From contig JAGLOO010000011.1 of NCBI GenBank assembly GCA_023138875.1, positions 105,396 to 169,395 of the forward strand: DNA of 64,000 nucleotides. The letters are read 5' to 3'. The translations under genes and the position numbers were made by a program. The notes below the pieces were generated by a model. That model was not told where the DNA came from. It made no database searches and saw only the letters and a program-made list of their open reading frames with translations. Source of the DNA: Bacteroidales bacterium (GTDB lineage Bacteria > Bacteroidota > Bacteroidia > Bacteroidales > GCA-2748055). Position 1 is the first letter of the stretch; every line of letters begins with the position of its first letter. Below, in pieces: positions 21,401 to 28,593 of this stretch.

Positions 21401-22156
21401 TTTTCTCCTGTTGTGGGTACCATGACAGTAGGAGATACCCTGATGGTGGAGGTGGTGGTCACTCCGGTAAATGCTTTCAACAAAGCTTATTCATTGGAGG
21501 TTACGGGTGATACAGGGGCGGTATTTCTCGATCCGGTTTCTGGATTGCTGGTTGCCAGGGCAGCGGGAAATTTTCAACTTATAGCCATCAGTGACGATCT
21601 TAAAACTGTAACATTTACCAGGGAAATCCGGGTATTGGACATTCCGGTGACCAGCATCACAATTACTCCATCCGAAGCCCGGATGCTGGTGGGCGATACC
21701 ATATACATCTCTGTGGAGCTGTTGCCGGAAAATGCTACCAACAGGAGCTATACTTTTGAAGTGGTTGATACATTTTCGGTCATTGAATTTGATTCTTTGG
21801 CAGGCATGGTGGTGGCGACCAATGCCGGAGAGGCTCAAATCATTGTAACGTGGGTAAATGGCGAAATTTCGGGAAGTCTTGATATTACAGTTTCGGATGA
21901 GACTTTCACCGGCTTCGCGGAAAAGGCACCTCAGATCACACTGTACCCCAATCCAAATGATGGCCTGCTCTATATTGAATGCGATCAGCAGATCCCTCTT
22001 ACATCGAAGATACTGGACCTGGGCGGAAAGCTCCTGCTGGAAGCACGATTTACAGGGAACACCACCCTCGATACGCGTCGGTTATCGTCCGGCACCTACC
22101 TGGTGGTCCATACAGGTCAGGACCTGGTTCTGAGACATAAATTAATCATTCAATAA
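18440..22156 (+). CDS. Bifunctional secreted GH9 cellulase - GH5 (mannanase-like) enzyme with Ig-like repeats and T9SS tail
   Basis: A 1238-residue two-headed glycoside hydrolase. After a signal peptide (cleaved near residue 20) comes a CelD_N-type Ig-like domain (about 22-125). The GH9 catalytic domain runs to about residue 630, with the aspartate pair D195/D198 in 'GGWYDAGDYNKYTNW' and a likely acid glutamate in 'NSWEITENSCGYQ' (E610 or E613). A cysteine-rich linker 'MDCNGDMDGGAFFDSCGTC' leads into a GH5 domain (about 680-975). The latter resembles bacterial GH5_8 beta-mannanases ('VILRGVNEMFVWSDDTRGI', acid/base E799 in 'NIGNEVG', nucleophile E892 in 'VIIGEGP'). Two Big_2-like domains and a T9SS type A tail ('ITLYPNPNDGLLYIE') close the protein. 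It would attack cellulose and mannan together outside the cell. Confidence 0.9.
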   Translation: MKGRIFSFALMVLLSTGVAAQDFSKFIVTDQFGYLPASGKVAVLRNPQVGFDSEESFSPGTYYSVVNATTGEKVYRATRTLWGGGATDPSSGDMAWQFDFSEVEETGTYFILDEEKNLRSYDFVIAHNVYNEVLRQAMRSFFYQRAGFRKEAAYAGVGWADEASHVGDLQDYNCRSFFDKDNPDSERDVSGGWYDAGDYNKYTNWTANYVVELMKAYLEKPDAWGDNYNIPESGNGMPDILDEAIWGMDHLLLMQEENGSVLTIVGEAHASPPSSATGPSYYGPVSTSATLNTSAAFAIGSRVYRAEGLESYADTLLARALKAWEWAEAYPDSLFNNNDPVYSSLTLGAGNQEVDGYGRFMAKMEAACYLLGETGDARFRDFFDSHYQESHMFQWTFAYPFEALNQEILLYYTTLAEGTPSVQTHIKSVYKDAVVNGADNLAAYTGNKDPYLAYTRTYTWGSNGVKSSQGSMNYNLITYGMDDGITSLARDGAEGYIHNLHGVNPLNFVYLSNMYAYGAESGVNEFYHSWFSNGNPLWDRVGSSVYGPAPGYLTGGPNPGYDWAGCCPNGCGSASNNQKCNAESITPPKDQPPQKSYKDFNTSWPLNSWEITENSCGYQVRYIRLLSKFVTAGMDCNGDMDGGAFFDSCGTCAGGNTGITPSFSAGDCDHSPAGPGNGTMFTEGRHLYTAVGEKVILRGVNEMFVWSDDTRGIQLLPEIAQTGANCVRLVWTEEYGNKYALVDLIERCIEHKMIAMPECHSATGEWDNLDVCINFWNHPGLLEGIQRNRAWTLLNIGNEVGDHTVTDEQFRTEYMAAIDSLRTWGYTVPIVIDATTWGQNVDMIFRNWREIEEHDPLHNILFSVHSYWSDINNYNRVAMEAINEGLPVIIGEGPSPTAYPTCSILDYETGLEVTGRNDIGWLSWSWGGMPNGHCVPNFDHTKDGEFGNWRTSHAANMMLDHEFSLMRTAERPASFFDNDTVSAGGICFSPVVGTMTVGDTLMVEVVVTPVNAFNKAYSLEVTGDTGAVFLDPVSGLLVARAAGNFQLIAISDDLKTVTFTREIRVLDIPVTSITITPSEARMLVGDTIYISVELLPENATNRSYTFEVVDTFSVIEFDSLAGMVVATNAGEAQIIVTWVNGEISGSLDITVSDETFTGFAEKAPQITLYPNPNDGLLYIECDQQIPLTSKILDLGGKLLLEARFTGNTTLDTRRLSSGTYLVVHTGQDLVLRHKLIIQ

Positions 22157-22166
22157 ACTGGAAAAG

Positions 22167-22400
22167 ATGAAACACATGAAAACAACAATCACCCTTGTAC
22201 TTTTCCTGGGACTGGGCCTGAATCCTGCGAGCGCATTCCCCGTAGCTTGCTGCGGGGTTAGCGAGCGCAAAATAATAAACAAAAGCCGAGGATCTTGAAC
22301 TCCTGAAACTCTATGAAGGCCTTCGGGTGGCCGATGTGGTCGTGGCCAATCATGCTCAGGAAGACGGAGCCTTTACGAAAAGCTGCTTCGCAGGATAGCA
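22167..22400 (+). pseudogene. Remnant of a secreted protein gene, possibly RraA-like, broken by a REP-like insertion
   Basis: An ATG at 22167 (or 22176) opens a clear signal peptide (MKTTITLVLFLGLGLNPASA) that runs into a hairpin sequence and stops at 22298 after 43 codons. In the +1 frame, from 22282, a protein-like segment 'KAEDLELLKLYEGLRVADVV' follows before a stop near 22398. That segment resembles the N-terminal helix of RraA/dimethylmenaquinone-methyltransferase-like proteins, which is a weak, memory-based match. Two in-frame stops (TAATAA at 22273) also lie between the parts. The rest of the gene is not recognisable. The 22157-22549 stretch holds nothing else except the repeats listed separately. 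Confidence 0.4.
22227..22269. repeat. REP-like hairpin flanked by a 9-bp direct repeat
   Basis: The sequence GCGAGCGCA occurs at 22227-22235 and again at 22261-22269. Between them lies a strong hairpin, CCCCGTAG-CTTG-CTGCGGGG (22238-22257), with eight pairs including one G-T wobble. The arrangement looks like a small palindromic element with a duplicated flank, dropped right at the signal-peptide cleavage site of the remnant gene. Its unit length of 34 bases shifts the reading frame by one. I see no second copy elsewhere in the window. Confidence 0.55.
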
Positions 22401-22496
22401 TACCAAGGTAAACAGTTACGATATTTGAAAGGTCGGAAGGGGTGGAACCGGTACCTGCTGGTTGATACAACGATGAGTAATACACTGACAATAAGG

Positions 22497-22532
22497 AGAA
22501 CAATCAGTAGAACAATCAGGAGAACAATCAGT
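22497..22532. repeat. Three tandem copies of a 12-bp unit (AGAACAATCAGT/G)
   Basis: Three adjacent 12-base units differ only at the last base (T, G, T). They lie between the decayed gene and the end of asnA. The length, a multiple of three, is neutral for reading frame. No function is evident; this is probably local slippage in non-coding DNA. Confidence 0.7.
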
Positions 22533-22549
22533 AGCATTGGGATGCCAGG

Positions 22550-23584
22550 TTACATGAGTATGATCCCTGATTTGCGACAATGATCGTGCATCTGGCCCGG
22601 CCAGAGACTGGCCTGGACTTCACCAATGTGGGCCTTCCTGAGGAAATACATACAGAGCCTGGACTGGCCGATTCCTCCTCCTACCGATTCAGGATACTCG
22701 CCGTTGAGCAGCCGCTTATGAAACAGGAGTTCTTTTCGCTCAGACTTTCCCTGGATCTCCAGTTGCCTGATCAGGGCTTTCTTGTCCACGCGGATCCCCA
22801 TGGATGATAATTCAAAAGCATTTTCGAGGATCGGGTTCCAGATCAAAATGTCACCGTTAAGACCCCTGTATCCCTTTTCTGTTTCGGTCGACCAGTCATC
22901 GTAATCAGGTGCCCGTCCGTCATGAGGCTTACCACTGGCCAGGTTGCTGCCAATCCCAACGATAAAAACCGCACCATACTTTTCGGCTATTATATGTTCC
23001 CTTTCTTTTGGATTCAGGTCCGGATAACGAGCATATAACTCCTCTGCATGGATGAAGTAAATGTCATCCGGAAGTGCCGGGAAGATCTCGGGATGGTTCT
23101 CATATACGATAAATTCGGTTCGTTTGATCACAGAATATATCCTCCCGACAATGTCCTTCAGGTATGCCAGATTCCGCTCATCGGGCAGAAGAATCTTTTC
23201 CCAATCCCACTGGTCCACATAAATGGAGTGGATGTTATCCAGCTCTTCATCGGGCCGGAGGGCATTCATGTCGGTGTATATCCCATAGCTGTTGGCTATT
23301 CCATAATCAGCCAGCATCATACGTTTCCATTTGGCAAGGGAATGCACAATCTCAGCTACTGTATTATCCATGTCCTTGACCTCAAATGAGACCGGTCGTT
23401 CAATACCGTTCAGGTCATCATTGATTCCCGTCCCCTGTTGTACAAAAAGTGGCGCAGTTACCCTTCTCAGTTTCAATTCAGCAGCTAGGTTCATTTCGAA
23501 AAAATCCTTCACCATCTTGATGGCTCTTTCTGTCTCCTTCAGGGTGAGTTTGGTCTGATAGTTTTTTGGGATAACGAGTTTCAT
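22550..23584 (-). CDS. asnA: Aspartate-ammonia ligase (asparagine synthetase A)
   Basis: A 344-residue AsnA, the ammonia-dependent asparagine synthetase that makes asparagine from aspartate, ammonia and ATP through an aspartyl-adenylate. It belongs to the class II aminoacyl-tRNA-synthetase fold. Recognisable segments include 'APLFVQQGTGINDDLNGIERP', 'SFEVKDMDNTVAEIVHSLAKWKR', 'HSIYVDQWDWE' and the C-terminal 'GGGIGQSRLCMYFLRKAHIGEVQ' ATP-binding motif. Length fits the family (330-345). It is a stand-alone housekeeping gene on the minus strand with its own probable promoter. Confidence 0.96.
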   Translation of the reverse strand: MKLVIPKNYQTKLTLKETERAIKMVKDFFEMNLAAELKLRRVTAPLFVQQGTGINDDLNGIERPVSFEVKDMDNTVAEIVHSLAKWKRMMLADYGIANSYGIYTDMNALRPDEELDNIHSIYVDQWDWEKILLPDERNLAYLKDIVGRIYSVIKRTEFIVYENHPEIFPALPDDIYFIHAEELYARYPDLNPKEREHIIAEKYGAVFIVGIGSNLASGKPHDGRAPDYDDWSTETEKGYRGLNGDILIWNPILENAFELSSMGIRVDKKALIRQLEIQGKSERKELLFHKRLLNGEYPESVGGGIGQSRLCMYFLRKAHIGEVQASLWPGQMHDHCRKSGIILM

Positions 23585-23616
23585 GTAAATTTCATTTTGT
23601 AGTTAAAACGCTACTA

Positions 23617-23647
23617 CAAATAACAGATTAAAATATTAAAATTCAAA
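23617..23647 (-). promoter_or_regulatory. Possible promoter of asnA
   Basis: On the minus strand TTTG is followed after 19 bases by GTTATTTG, a partial match to the Bacteroidota -33/-7 elements (TTTG, N19-21, TAnnTTTG). The TTTG half of the -7 box is intact and the spacing is right, but the TA is not. It lies about 33-63 bases upstream of the asnA start in an AT-rich gap. Confidence 0.3.
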
Positions 23648-23678
23648 ATGATTCCAGATTGAATAAAACCACAGGAGA

Positions 23679-26594
23679 TTAATGTAAAAATGTTACATCC
23701 CCAGTGAGTACTTCCTTAGCTCCGCTTATGTAGGTCACAAAAGCCTTATAGACATATACGCCCGGACTGGCTAGTTCTCCGGATTTAAGGTAACCATCCC
23801 AACCAATATACAACGTTTCAGTTTCCCAGATCATTTCTCCCCAGCGTGTATAGATTGCCATCCGGAATTCAACAGCATTGATCACATTGGGGTGGAACAC
23901 TGTATTGTCTATGGTGCCTTCTGTCCAACCTCCTCCGGAGGGACCAGTCCCGTTCCAAACAAAAGCATTGGGGAATTCCATTTGCCCTTCACCGGCAATT
24001 ACAGTGATAAGGGATTCCCGGACAATGGTATCCGGGCAATCATTCTCACTCCATACATACAGTGTCACATCATAGGTTCCTTCCACACCATAGATATGGG
24101 ACGGATTCTCATCCGGAGAAGTATTCCCATCTCCGAAATCCCAAAGGTAATAACTTGCATTTATGGAGTTATTCACGAATTTGAAAAGCTGTTTAAGGTT
24201 TTTGGCTTCAGTAGGGTAAGCATTGAAAACAGCCTGTGGGCGCTCGTAAATATACACAATCTGTTCTGTTGTATCAGAACCGGATAAACCAAATGCAGCT
24301 AGTTTTACATGGTGCTCTTTGCTCTGGTAAAAGATGTGCGAGGGATTCCTTTCGGTAGAGAAAGTCCCGTCATCGAAATCCCAGACATAGGAATCGGCGT
24401 ACTCACTTGTATTTGAGAAGGTTATTTCGAGAGGTGGGCATCCTATGGAATCAGGCTCAAAAAGCGCATTGGGTTGTGGTGGTAATATTTGAACCCGCTG
24501 GGTAATGCTGTCCCTGCAAAATGGACTGAAAACTTTAAGTTCTATATCATATATTCCCCACACATCATAGATATGCTGGTTGGGATCTTTTACATTGTCT
24601 CCAGTCGCATCACCGAAATCCCACTCATATGACCAGTTACCGATAGAACTCAAATTAATGAGGAAGATTACCGAGTCCGGATGATTCTGGATTTCCGGAG
24701 TAACAAAGAAATTTGCAGCTGGATTTGCATGCACCCTGATACTATCACTGATGGTGGCAGAACATCCATGAATTGTTTCGACAACGAGCTGGATAGCATA
24801 GAGCGTATCAGTTTTAGAAAAGTCATAGATGGTATCCCCTTCCACGATGGAGAGGATATTATCTGTAATGTCGAATTTATAAGTATGCGTAGTCAGGTGG
24901 GTGTCAGTTACTCTCGATTTACCATCTCCGAAATCCCAGGTGTAAGTGTTATAACCGGCTACAGCTTCAAAATTCATTTCCACCGGGCTGCAAAAACCAT
25001 CATAATTGGTAGAGAGGTTCATAACCGGCAGGGGGTTGACGTCCATGATCAGTGTATCACTCAGATCCGTTTCGCAAGAATTATTATCGTGATGTTCTAT
25101 GATTTTAACCAGTGCATAGGTATTGGTACCCGACTGATTGTTCAGGAAGATCGAAATTGTATCATTGGGAAGATTAATCAGCGTATCCAGTGTTCCTCTG
25201 ATTTCAATGATCAGATCAAAGGTGGAACTATCGGTTCCGGTAATCAGAATGTCAGCGGTAGACTGGTTATTAATTTGCTCGCACCAGGCAGAATCGGGGG
25301 TTAAAAATTCAGCCATGGGAATGTTCATAACATGCACATCCAGGGTGTCAGTCCCGAAACATCCGTATTCATCCGGATCAGTAACAAAGGCAATGCTGTG
25401 GGTCCCGATGCCGGCAACTGCGGGATCAAATATTCCTGTGTTTACATTCGTTATTCCATTCCCCGACCAGGTGCCCAGGGCCGTGGATGCTTCCAGGTCG
25501 TAAGGTGCATCATAAATACAGAATGGATCAACGGGTGTGATTGAGCCATCCGGGGCATCTCTTACAAAGATATCTATTGAATCAACATCTGTACATAAGT
25601 TCCCATCTGTGATTTCATATTTGATTTCATGGGTTCCGGGTCTGGCCACATAGGGTGCGAATTCTCCGGTGACTGCATTGATGATCCCATTACCACTCCA
25701 GGTTCCTCCTCCGGTTGCAGCTGATAGTAAAATGCTGTTGTTGAATTCACAGAGTGTGTCAACCGGCGTGATGGTGGCATCGGGAAGATCCACAATACGG
25801 ATCACAGACCGGTCATATACATATGGGCCCGGATAGGGTTTGCAATAATTCCAGTACCTCAGTTCCACTTCAAATTCCTCTCCAATTTGATTATCATCAC
25901 CCACGGTGATCGGAAGGCTTTTTGAATTGGGCCCCCAGACCTTTGCCGGAGGGCCGGGAAGGGAGTCCATCGGTCCTTCAAAAGGGTAGGTCCTTACAAT
26001 ACCGTCGACTTTGACTGCTGTACCCGACATGTTGTTGCTGGTACCGTAAATCCACTGGAACCAGCGGGTAGTCTCATTGGGAACATCGTTCTCCTGTGGC
26101 GGAACACAATTATAAAGTGAACCGTCATCAAACTGCATGGTTGCTCCGTTACCTATACAGATGGGAAACACATCGGGTTCGGCATTCACTTCACCGCCAT
26201 TTGAGTCCTCATCGTCCCAGATGGTGACAATCTGTTCCTGTGAGGAGGAGGTACAGGTTACTCCATCCACTATGAGGGTGGCTATGGGATGATAGTTACA
26301 CCTGTCATCCTGTGAAGTGTAGGTATGAGTTGCAGTTGTAGCAAAAGTGCCTGCAGGACTTTCTGTGGCAGTGATCGTCTCCTCCGACCCGTCGTCCCAG
26401 TCATAATGGATCTCAACGGTAGTGCCTGCATTGTTCACACCCACATAGGTAACATCCCAATCTACTTCAACAGGTGAACAAAACTGGTCCGGGACAATCG
26501 AATTGGCTTTGGACAGGATGGCACAACTCTGACCGGCCGCATTGAACGGCAGGAAGAAAAGGAACAGTATGCAGGGTATCCATACCCGTTTCAT
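23679..26594 (-). CDS. PKD-repeat secreted protein with type B (gliding-motility-type) T9SS tail
   Basis: A 971-residue secreted protein with a signal peptide ending near residue 22 (FNAAGQ). It is built of PKD domains, each marked by 'WDFGDG'-like motifs ('YTWDFGDGKSRV', 'YEWDFGDATGD', 'YVWDFDDGTFS', 'YLWDFGDGNTS'), with an N-terminal 'IHYDWDDGSEE' version. Two repeats of another kind start 'TWSGNGI'. The last ~95 residues ('FPNAFVWNGTGPSGGG', then 'RMAIYTRWGEMIWETE' and 'GVYVYKAFV') form the type B C-terminal sorting domain found in SprB-like adhesins. No enzyme domain is seen. Its role is probably adhesive or structural at the cell surface. Confidence 0.87.
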   Translation of the reverse strand: MKRVWIPCILFLFFLPFNAAGQSCAILSKANSIVPDQFCSPVEVDWDVTYVGVNNAGTTVEIHYDWDDGSEETITATESPAGTFATTATHTYTSQDDRCNYHPIATLIVDGVTCTSSSQEQIVTIWDDEDSNGGEVNAEPDVFPICIGNGATMQFDDGSLYNCVPPQENDVPNETTRWFQWIYGTSNNMSGTAVKVDGIVRTYPFEGPMDSLPGPPAKVWGPNSKSLPITVGDDNQIGEEFEVELRYWNYCKPYPGPYVYDRSVIRIVDLPDATITPVDTLCEFNNSILLSAATGGGTWSGNGIINAVTGEFAPYVARPGTHEIKYEITDGNLCTDVDSIDIFVRDAPDGSITPVDPFCIYDAPYDLEASTALGTWSGNGITNVNTGIFDPAVAGIGTHSIAFVTDPDEYGCFGTDTLDVHVMNIPMAEFLTPDSAWCEQINNQSTADILITGTDSSTFDLIIEIRGTLDTLINLPNDTISIFLNNQSGTNTYALVKIIEHHDNNSCETDLSDTLIMDVNPLPVMNLSTNYDGFCSPVEMNFEAVAGYNTYTWDFGDGKSRVTDTHLTTHTYKFDITDNILSIVEGDTIYDFSKTDTLYAIQLVVETIHGCSATISDSIRVHANPAANFFVTPEIQNHPDSVIFLINLSSIGNWSYEWDFGDATGDNVKDPNQHIYDVWGIYDIELKVFSPFCRDSITQRVQILPPQPNALFEPDSIGCPPLEITFSNTSEYADSYVWDFDDGTFSTERNPSHIFYQSKEHHVKLAAFGLSGSDTTEQIVYIYERPQAVFNAYPTEAKNLKQLFKFVNNSINASYYLWDFGDGNTSPDENPSHIYGVEGTYDVTLYVWSENDCPDTIVRESLITVIAGEGQMEFPNAFVWNGTGPSGGGWTEGTIDNTVFHPNVINAVEFRMAIYTRWGEMIWETETLYIGWDGYLKSGELASPGVYVYKAFVTYISGAKEVLTGDVTFLH

Positions 26595-26656
26595 ATGGGT
26601 AATTTATGAAATATTATACGGGACCTGTCCAAAAATGTTAGAATTAGCGAGCATCA

Positions 26657-27943
26657 TTAAAAATCATTGAAATCCCATTCTCCCCGGAATGATCTTGTAA
26701 GCATGCGGTTAGCATCATCATCATCGATGAACTTCTCGTGCGCAGGTGCCCATTTCAGGGGTCTTTCCAAATCATACGCGATGTTCACAATGTTGCATAA
26801 TGAGGCTGTCCTGTGCCCGGTTTCCACATCCGATACGGGGCGGATACGGTTTTTTATACCATCAATCCAATTCTGATAGTGATCATCGCTGCGATACAGG
26901 GCTTTATCACTGCCTTTCAGTTCATTCTCCGTGAGACCTTCAATGTCCGAACGGTAAAAACTCCGGCTCACTTCGATCTTTCCTTCTGTACCCAGGAACT
27001 GAACGGCGTTTGAATCTCCCCAATCCTTATGATTCATCACTACACCATTGGCATATTTCATTTGAAGGCCCCTTTTCGCCCTTTTTTCAGGAGGGATAAA
27101 CTCAATGGGTCCGGAATTGTCCATGCCCAGTGCCCACTGACCGATATCAAACATATGTGCACCCCAGTCTGTAATCGCCCCGCCGCCAAAGTCACGGTAC
27201 AGCCTCCACATGGGCCAGTCAGTGATTTCTATAGGTGGGGACAGGATCTGGTTGTAGTTCCTGTACATGGAAGGACCAACCCATAAGTCCCAGTTCAGAT
27301 AATCGGGAACCGGTTCTTCAGGTAGCTCACAAGCCATCACAGGATCACCCACACTTACATTGATCTCTTTTACCTCGCCGATGTAACCATTATACACCAT
27401 CTCACATGCATGTCTAAAATCTCTCCAGGAACGTTGCATGTTACCTGTCTGAAATATGCGGTCGTATTTCCTGGTGACCGCAACCATGGCCCTTCCCTCT
27501 GCCACGGTGAGTGCCATGGGTTTTTCGCAATAAATATCTTTTCCGGCCCTGGCGGCATCCACAGCCATCATGGCATGCCAGTGGTCGGGCGCGACGATTA
27601 CCACGGCATCAATATCTTTTCTTTCAAGAAGTTCCCGGTAGTTTTCATAAGTGTCTACCAGCTGGGTTCCACCATTTAATTTTTCGGTATTGGCTATTTC
27701 TGCTTTATTTTTGAACCGTGCCAGTTTCTTCTGATCCACGTCGCTTGCAGCAAGAATAATGGTCTCCGCACAGCCATTGATACTGTTCATTAATCCAAGA
27801 CTCTGTTTCCCAACGCCGATAAATCCAAGGGTGATCCTGTCCCCGGGAGAAAGATATCCCGGGCCTCCCATGACATGCCTCGGGATAACGGTGACAGCGC
27901 CTGCACCGAGTGCTGTTTTTCCTATGAAATCTCTTCGGTTCAT
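26657..27943 (-). CDS. Gfo/Idh/MocA-family oxidoreductase with Tat-like signal
   Basis: A 428-residue member of the Gfo/Idh/MocA family. A Tat-like N-terminus (MNRRDFIGKTALGAGAVTVIP) suggests export. The nucleotide-binding motif 'ITLGFIGVGKQSLGLM' and the standard 'YCEKPMALTVAEG' catalytic-lysine motif are both present, as is 'AITDWGAHMFDIGQW' in the C-terminal domain. It is shorter than the oxidoreductase at 16885 and keeps the canonical E-K-P. Lies 62 bases upstream of the PKD gene on the same strand. Probable role is oxidation or reduction of a sugar or sugar alcohol; the substrate is unknown. Confidence 0.9.
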   Translation of the reverse strand: MNRRDFIGKTALGAGAVTVIPRHVMGGPGYLSPGDRITLGFIGVGKQSLGLMNSINGCAETIILAASDVDQKKLARFKNKAEIANTEKLNGGTQLVDTYENYRELLERKDIDAVVIVAPDHWHAMMAVDAARAGKDIYCEKPMALTVAEGRAMVAVTRKYDRIFQTGNMQRSWRDFRHACEMVYNGYIGEVKEINVSVGDPVMACELPEEPVPDYLNWDLWVGPSMYRNYNQILSPPIEITDWPMWRLYRDFGGGAITDWGAHMFDIGQWALGMDNSGPIEFIPPEKRAKRGLQMKYANGVVMNHKDWGDSNAVQFLGTEGKIEVSRSFYRSDIEGLTENELKGSDKALYRSDDHYQNWIDGIKNRIRPVSDVETGHRTASLCNIVNIAYDLERPLKWAPAHEKFIDDDDANRMLTRSFRGEWDFNDF

Positions 27944-27980
27944 ATGTATTAGTTTAATTAAATCCGGTAGAATCAGATCA

Positions 27981-28011
27981 TAAAAATAGCAGATGATTGC
28001 TTAATTCCAAT
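27981..28011 (-). promoter_or_regulatory. Possible promoter of the Gfo/Idh/MocA gene
   Basis: On the minus strand ATTG, 19 bases, TATTTTTA: one mismatch each to the Bacteroidota -33 (TTTG) and -7 (TAnnTTTG) elements, with correct spacing. It lies 38-68 bases upstream of the start at 27943 and after the end of the deaminase gene. Confidence 0.3.
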
Positions 28012-28025
28012 AAAATAGGGAAAGA

Positions 28026-28499
28026 TTAGTAGAGGATTTTCCTATCCATCCTGTTCCATTCATCCAGGAGGCTGGCCATTTCCTGCAGGACAATCCGTGC
28101 AGATTTCATCTTCCGTTTCTCCATGGGTAATGAGATCTCTTCATAAAGGATTTTGTCCATAAACCCGATTTTTTCTGCTTCATCGTGCCCCGCACAGAAG
28201 TAAAGGGTGCGGATATCGGCCCAGTATATGGCCGCCAGGCACATGGGACAAGGTTCAAAATTGCTGTAGATGACCGCATCGGTCAGGTGATGCTCTTTCA
28301 CGTTTCTGCATGCATTTCGGATGGCATTGACTTCAGCATGAGCGGTAGGATCATGTGATTTCAATACGGTGTTGTGACCTTTTCCAATGATTTTCCCATC
28401 CTTAACAATAAGCGCTCCAAAGGGACCTCCCTCTCCGGCCTTTATTCCCACGGATGCCTCATCGATGGCAAGTTTCAGGTATGCCTCATGTTTCGACAT
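28026..28499 (-). CDS. Nucleoside/guanine deaminase (cytidine deaminase-like fold)
   Basis: A 157-residue zinc deaminase. The zinc and proton-shuttle motifs are 'PTAHAEVNAIRNAC' and 'EPCPMCLAAIYWADI'. The whole sequence, including 'GGPFGALIVKDGKIIGKGHN', follows the Bacillus GuaD type of guanine deaminase rather than TadA. I start it at MSKHEAY rather than at the upstream ATG in the track, because that matches the family N-terminus. Guanine deaminase converts guanine to xanthine plus ammonia. It diverges from the cellobiose phosphorylase gene by fewer than 100 bases; no functional link is apparent. Confidence 0.85.
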   Translation of the reverse strand: MSKHEAYLKLAIDEASVGIKAGEGGPFGALIVKDGKIIGKGHNTVLKSHDPTAHAEVNAIRNACRNVKEHHLTDAVIYSNFEPCPMCLAAIYWADIRTLYFCAGHDEAEKIGFMDKILYEEISLPMEKRKMKSARIVLQEMASLLDEWNRMDRKILY

Positions 28500-28593
28500 C
28501 AGCTCAATTTGTAACTGCAAGATAATCTTCAATGTTGATTTATAGTATATTTATGACTGCTAATTGAGCAAATACATAAAAATCTTCCATGAA

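Noticed and set aside
22497-22532. Possible CRISPR-like repeats
   Set aside because: Three directly abutting 12-base units without spacers; a simple tandem repeat, not a CRISPR array.
28564-28593. TTG start ten codons upstream of the cellobiose phosphorylase ATG
   Set aside because: The ATG at 28594 gives the standard family N-terminus and length (811 residues).
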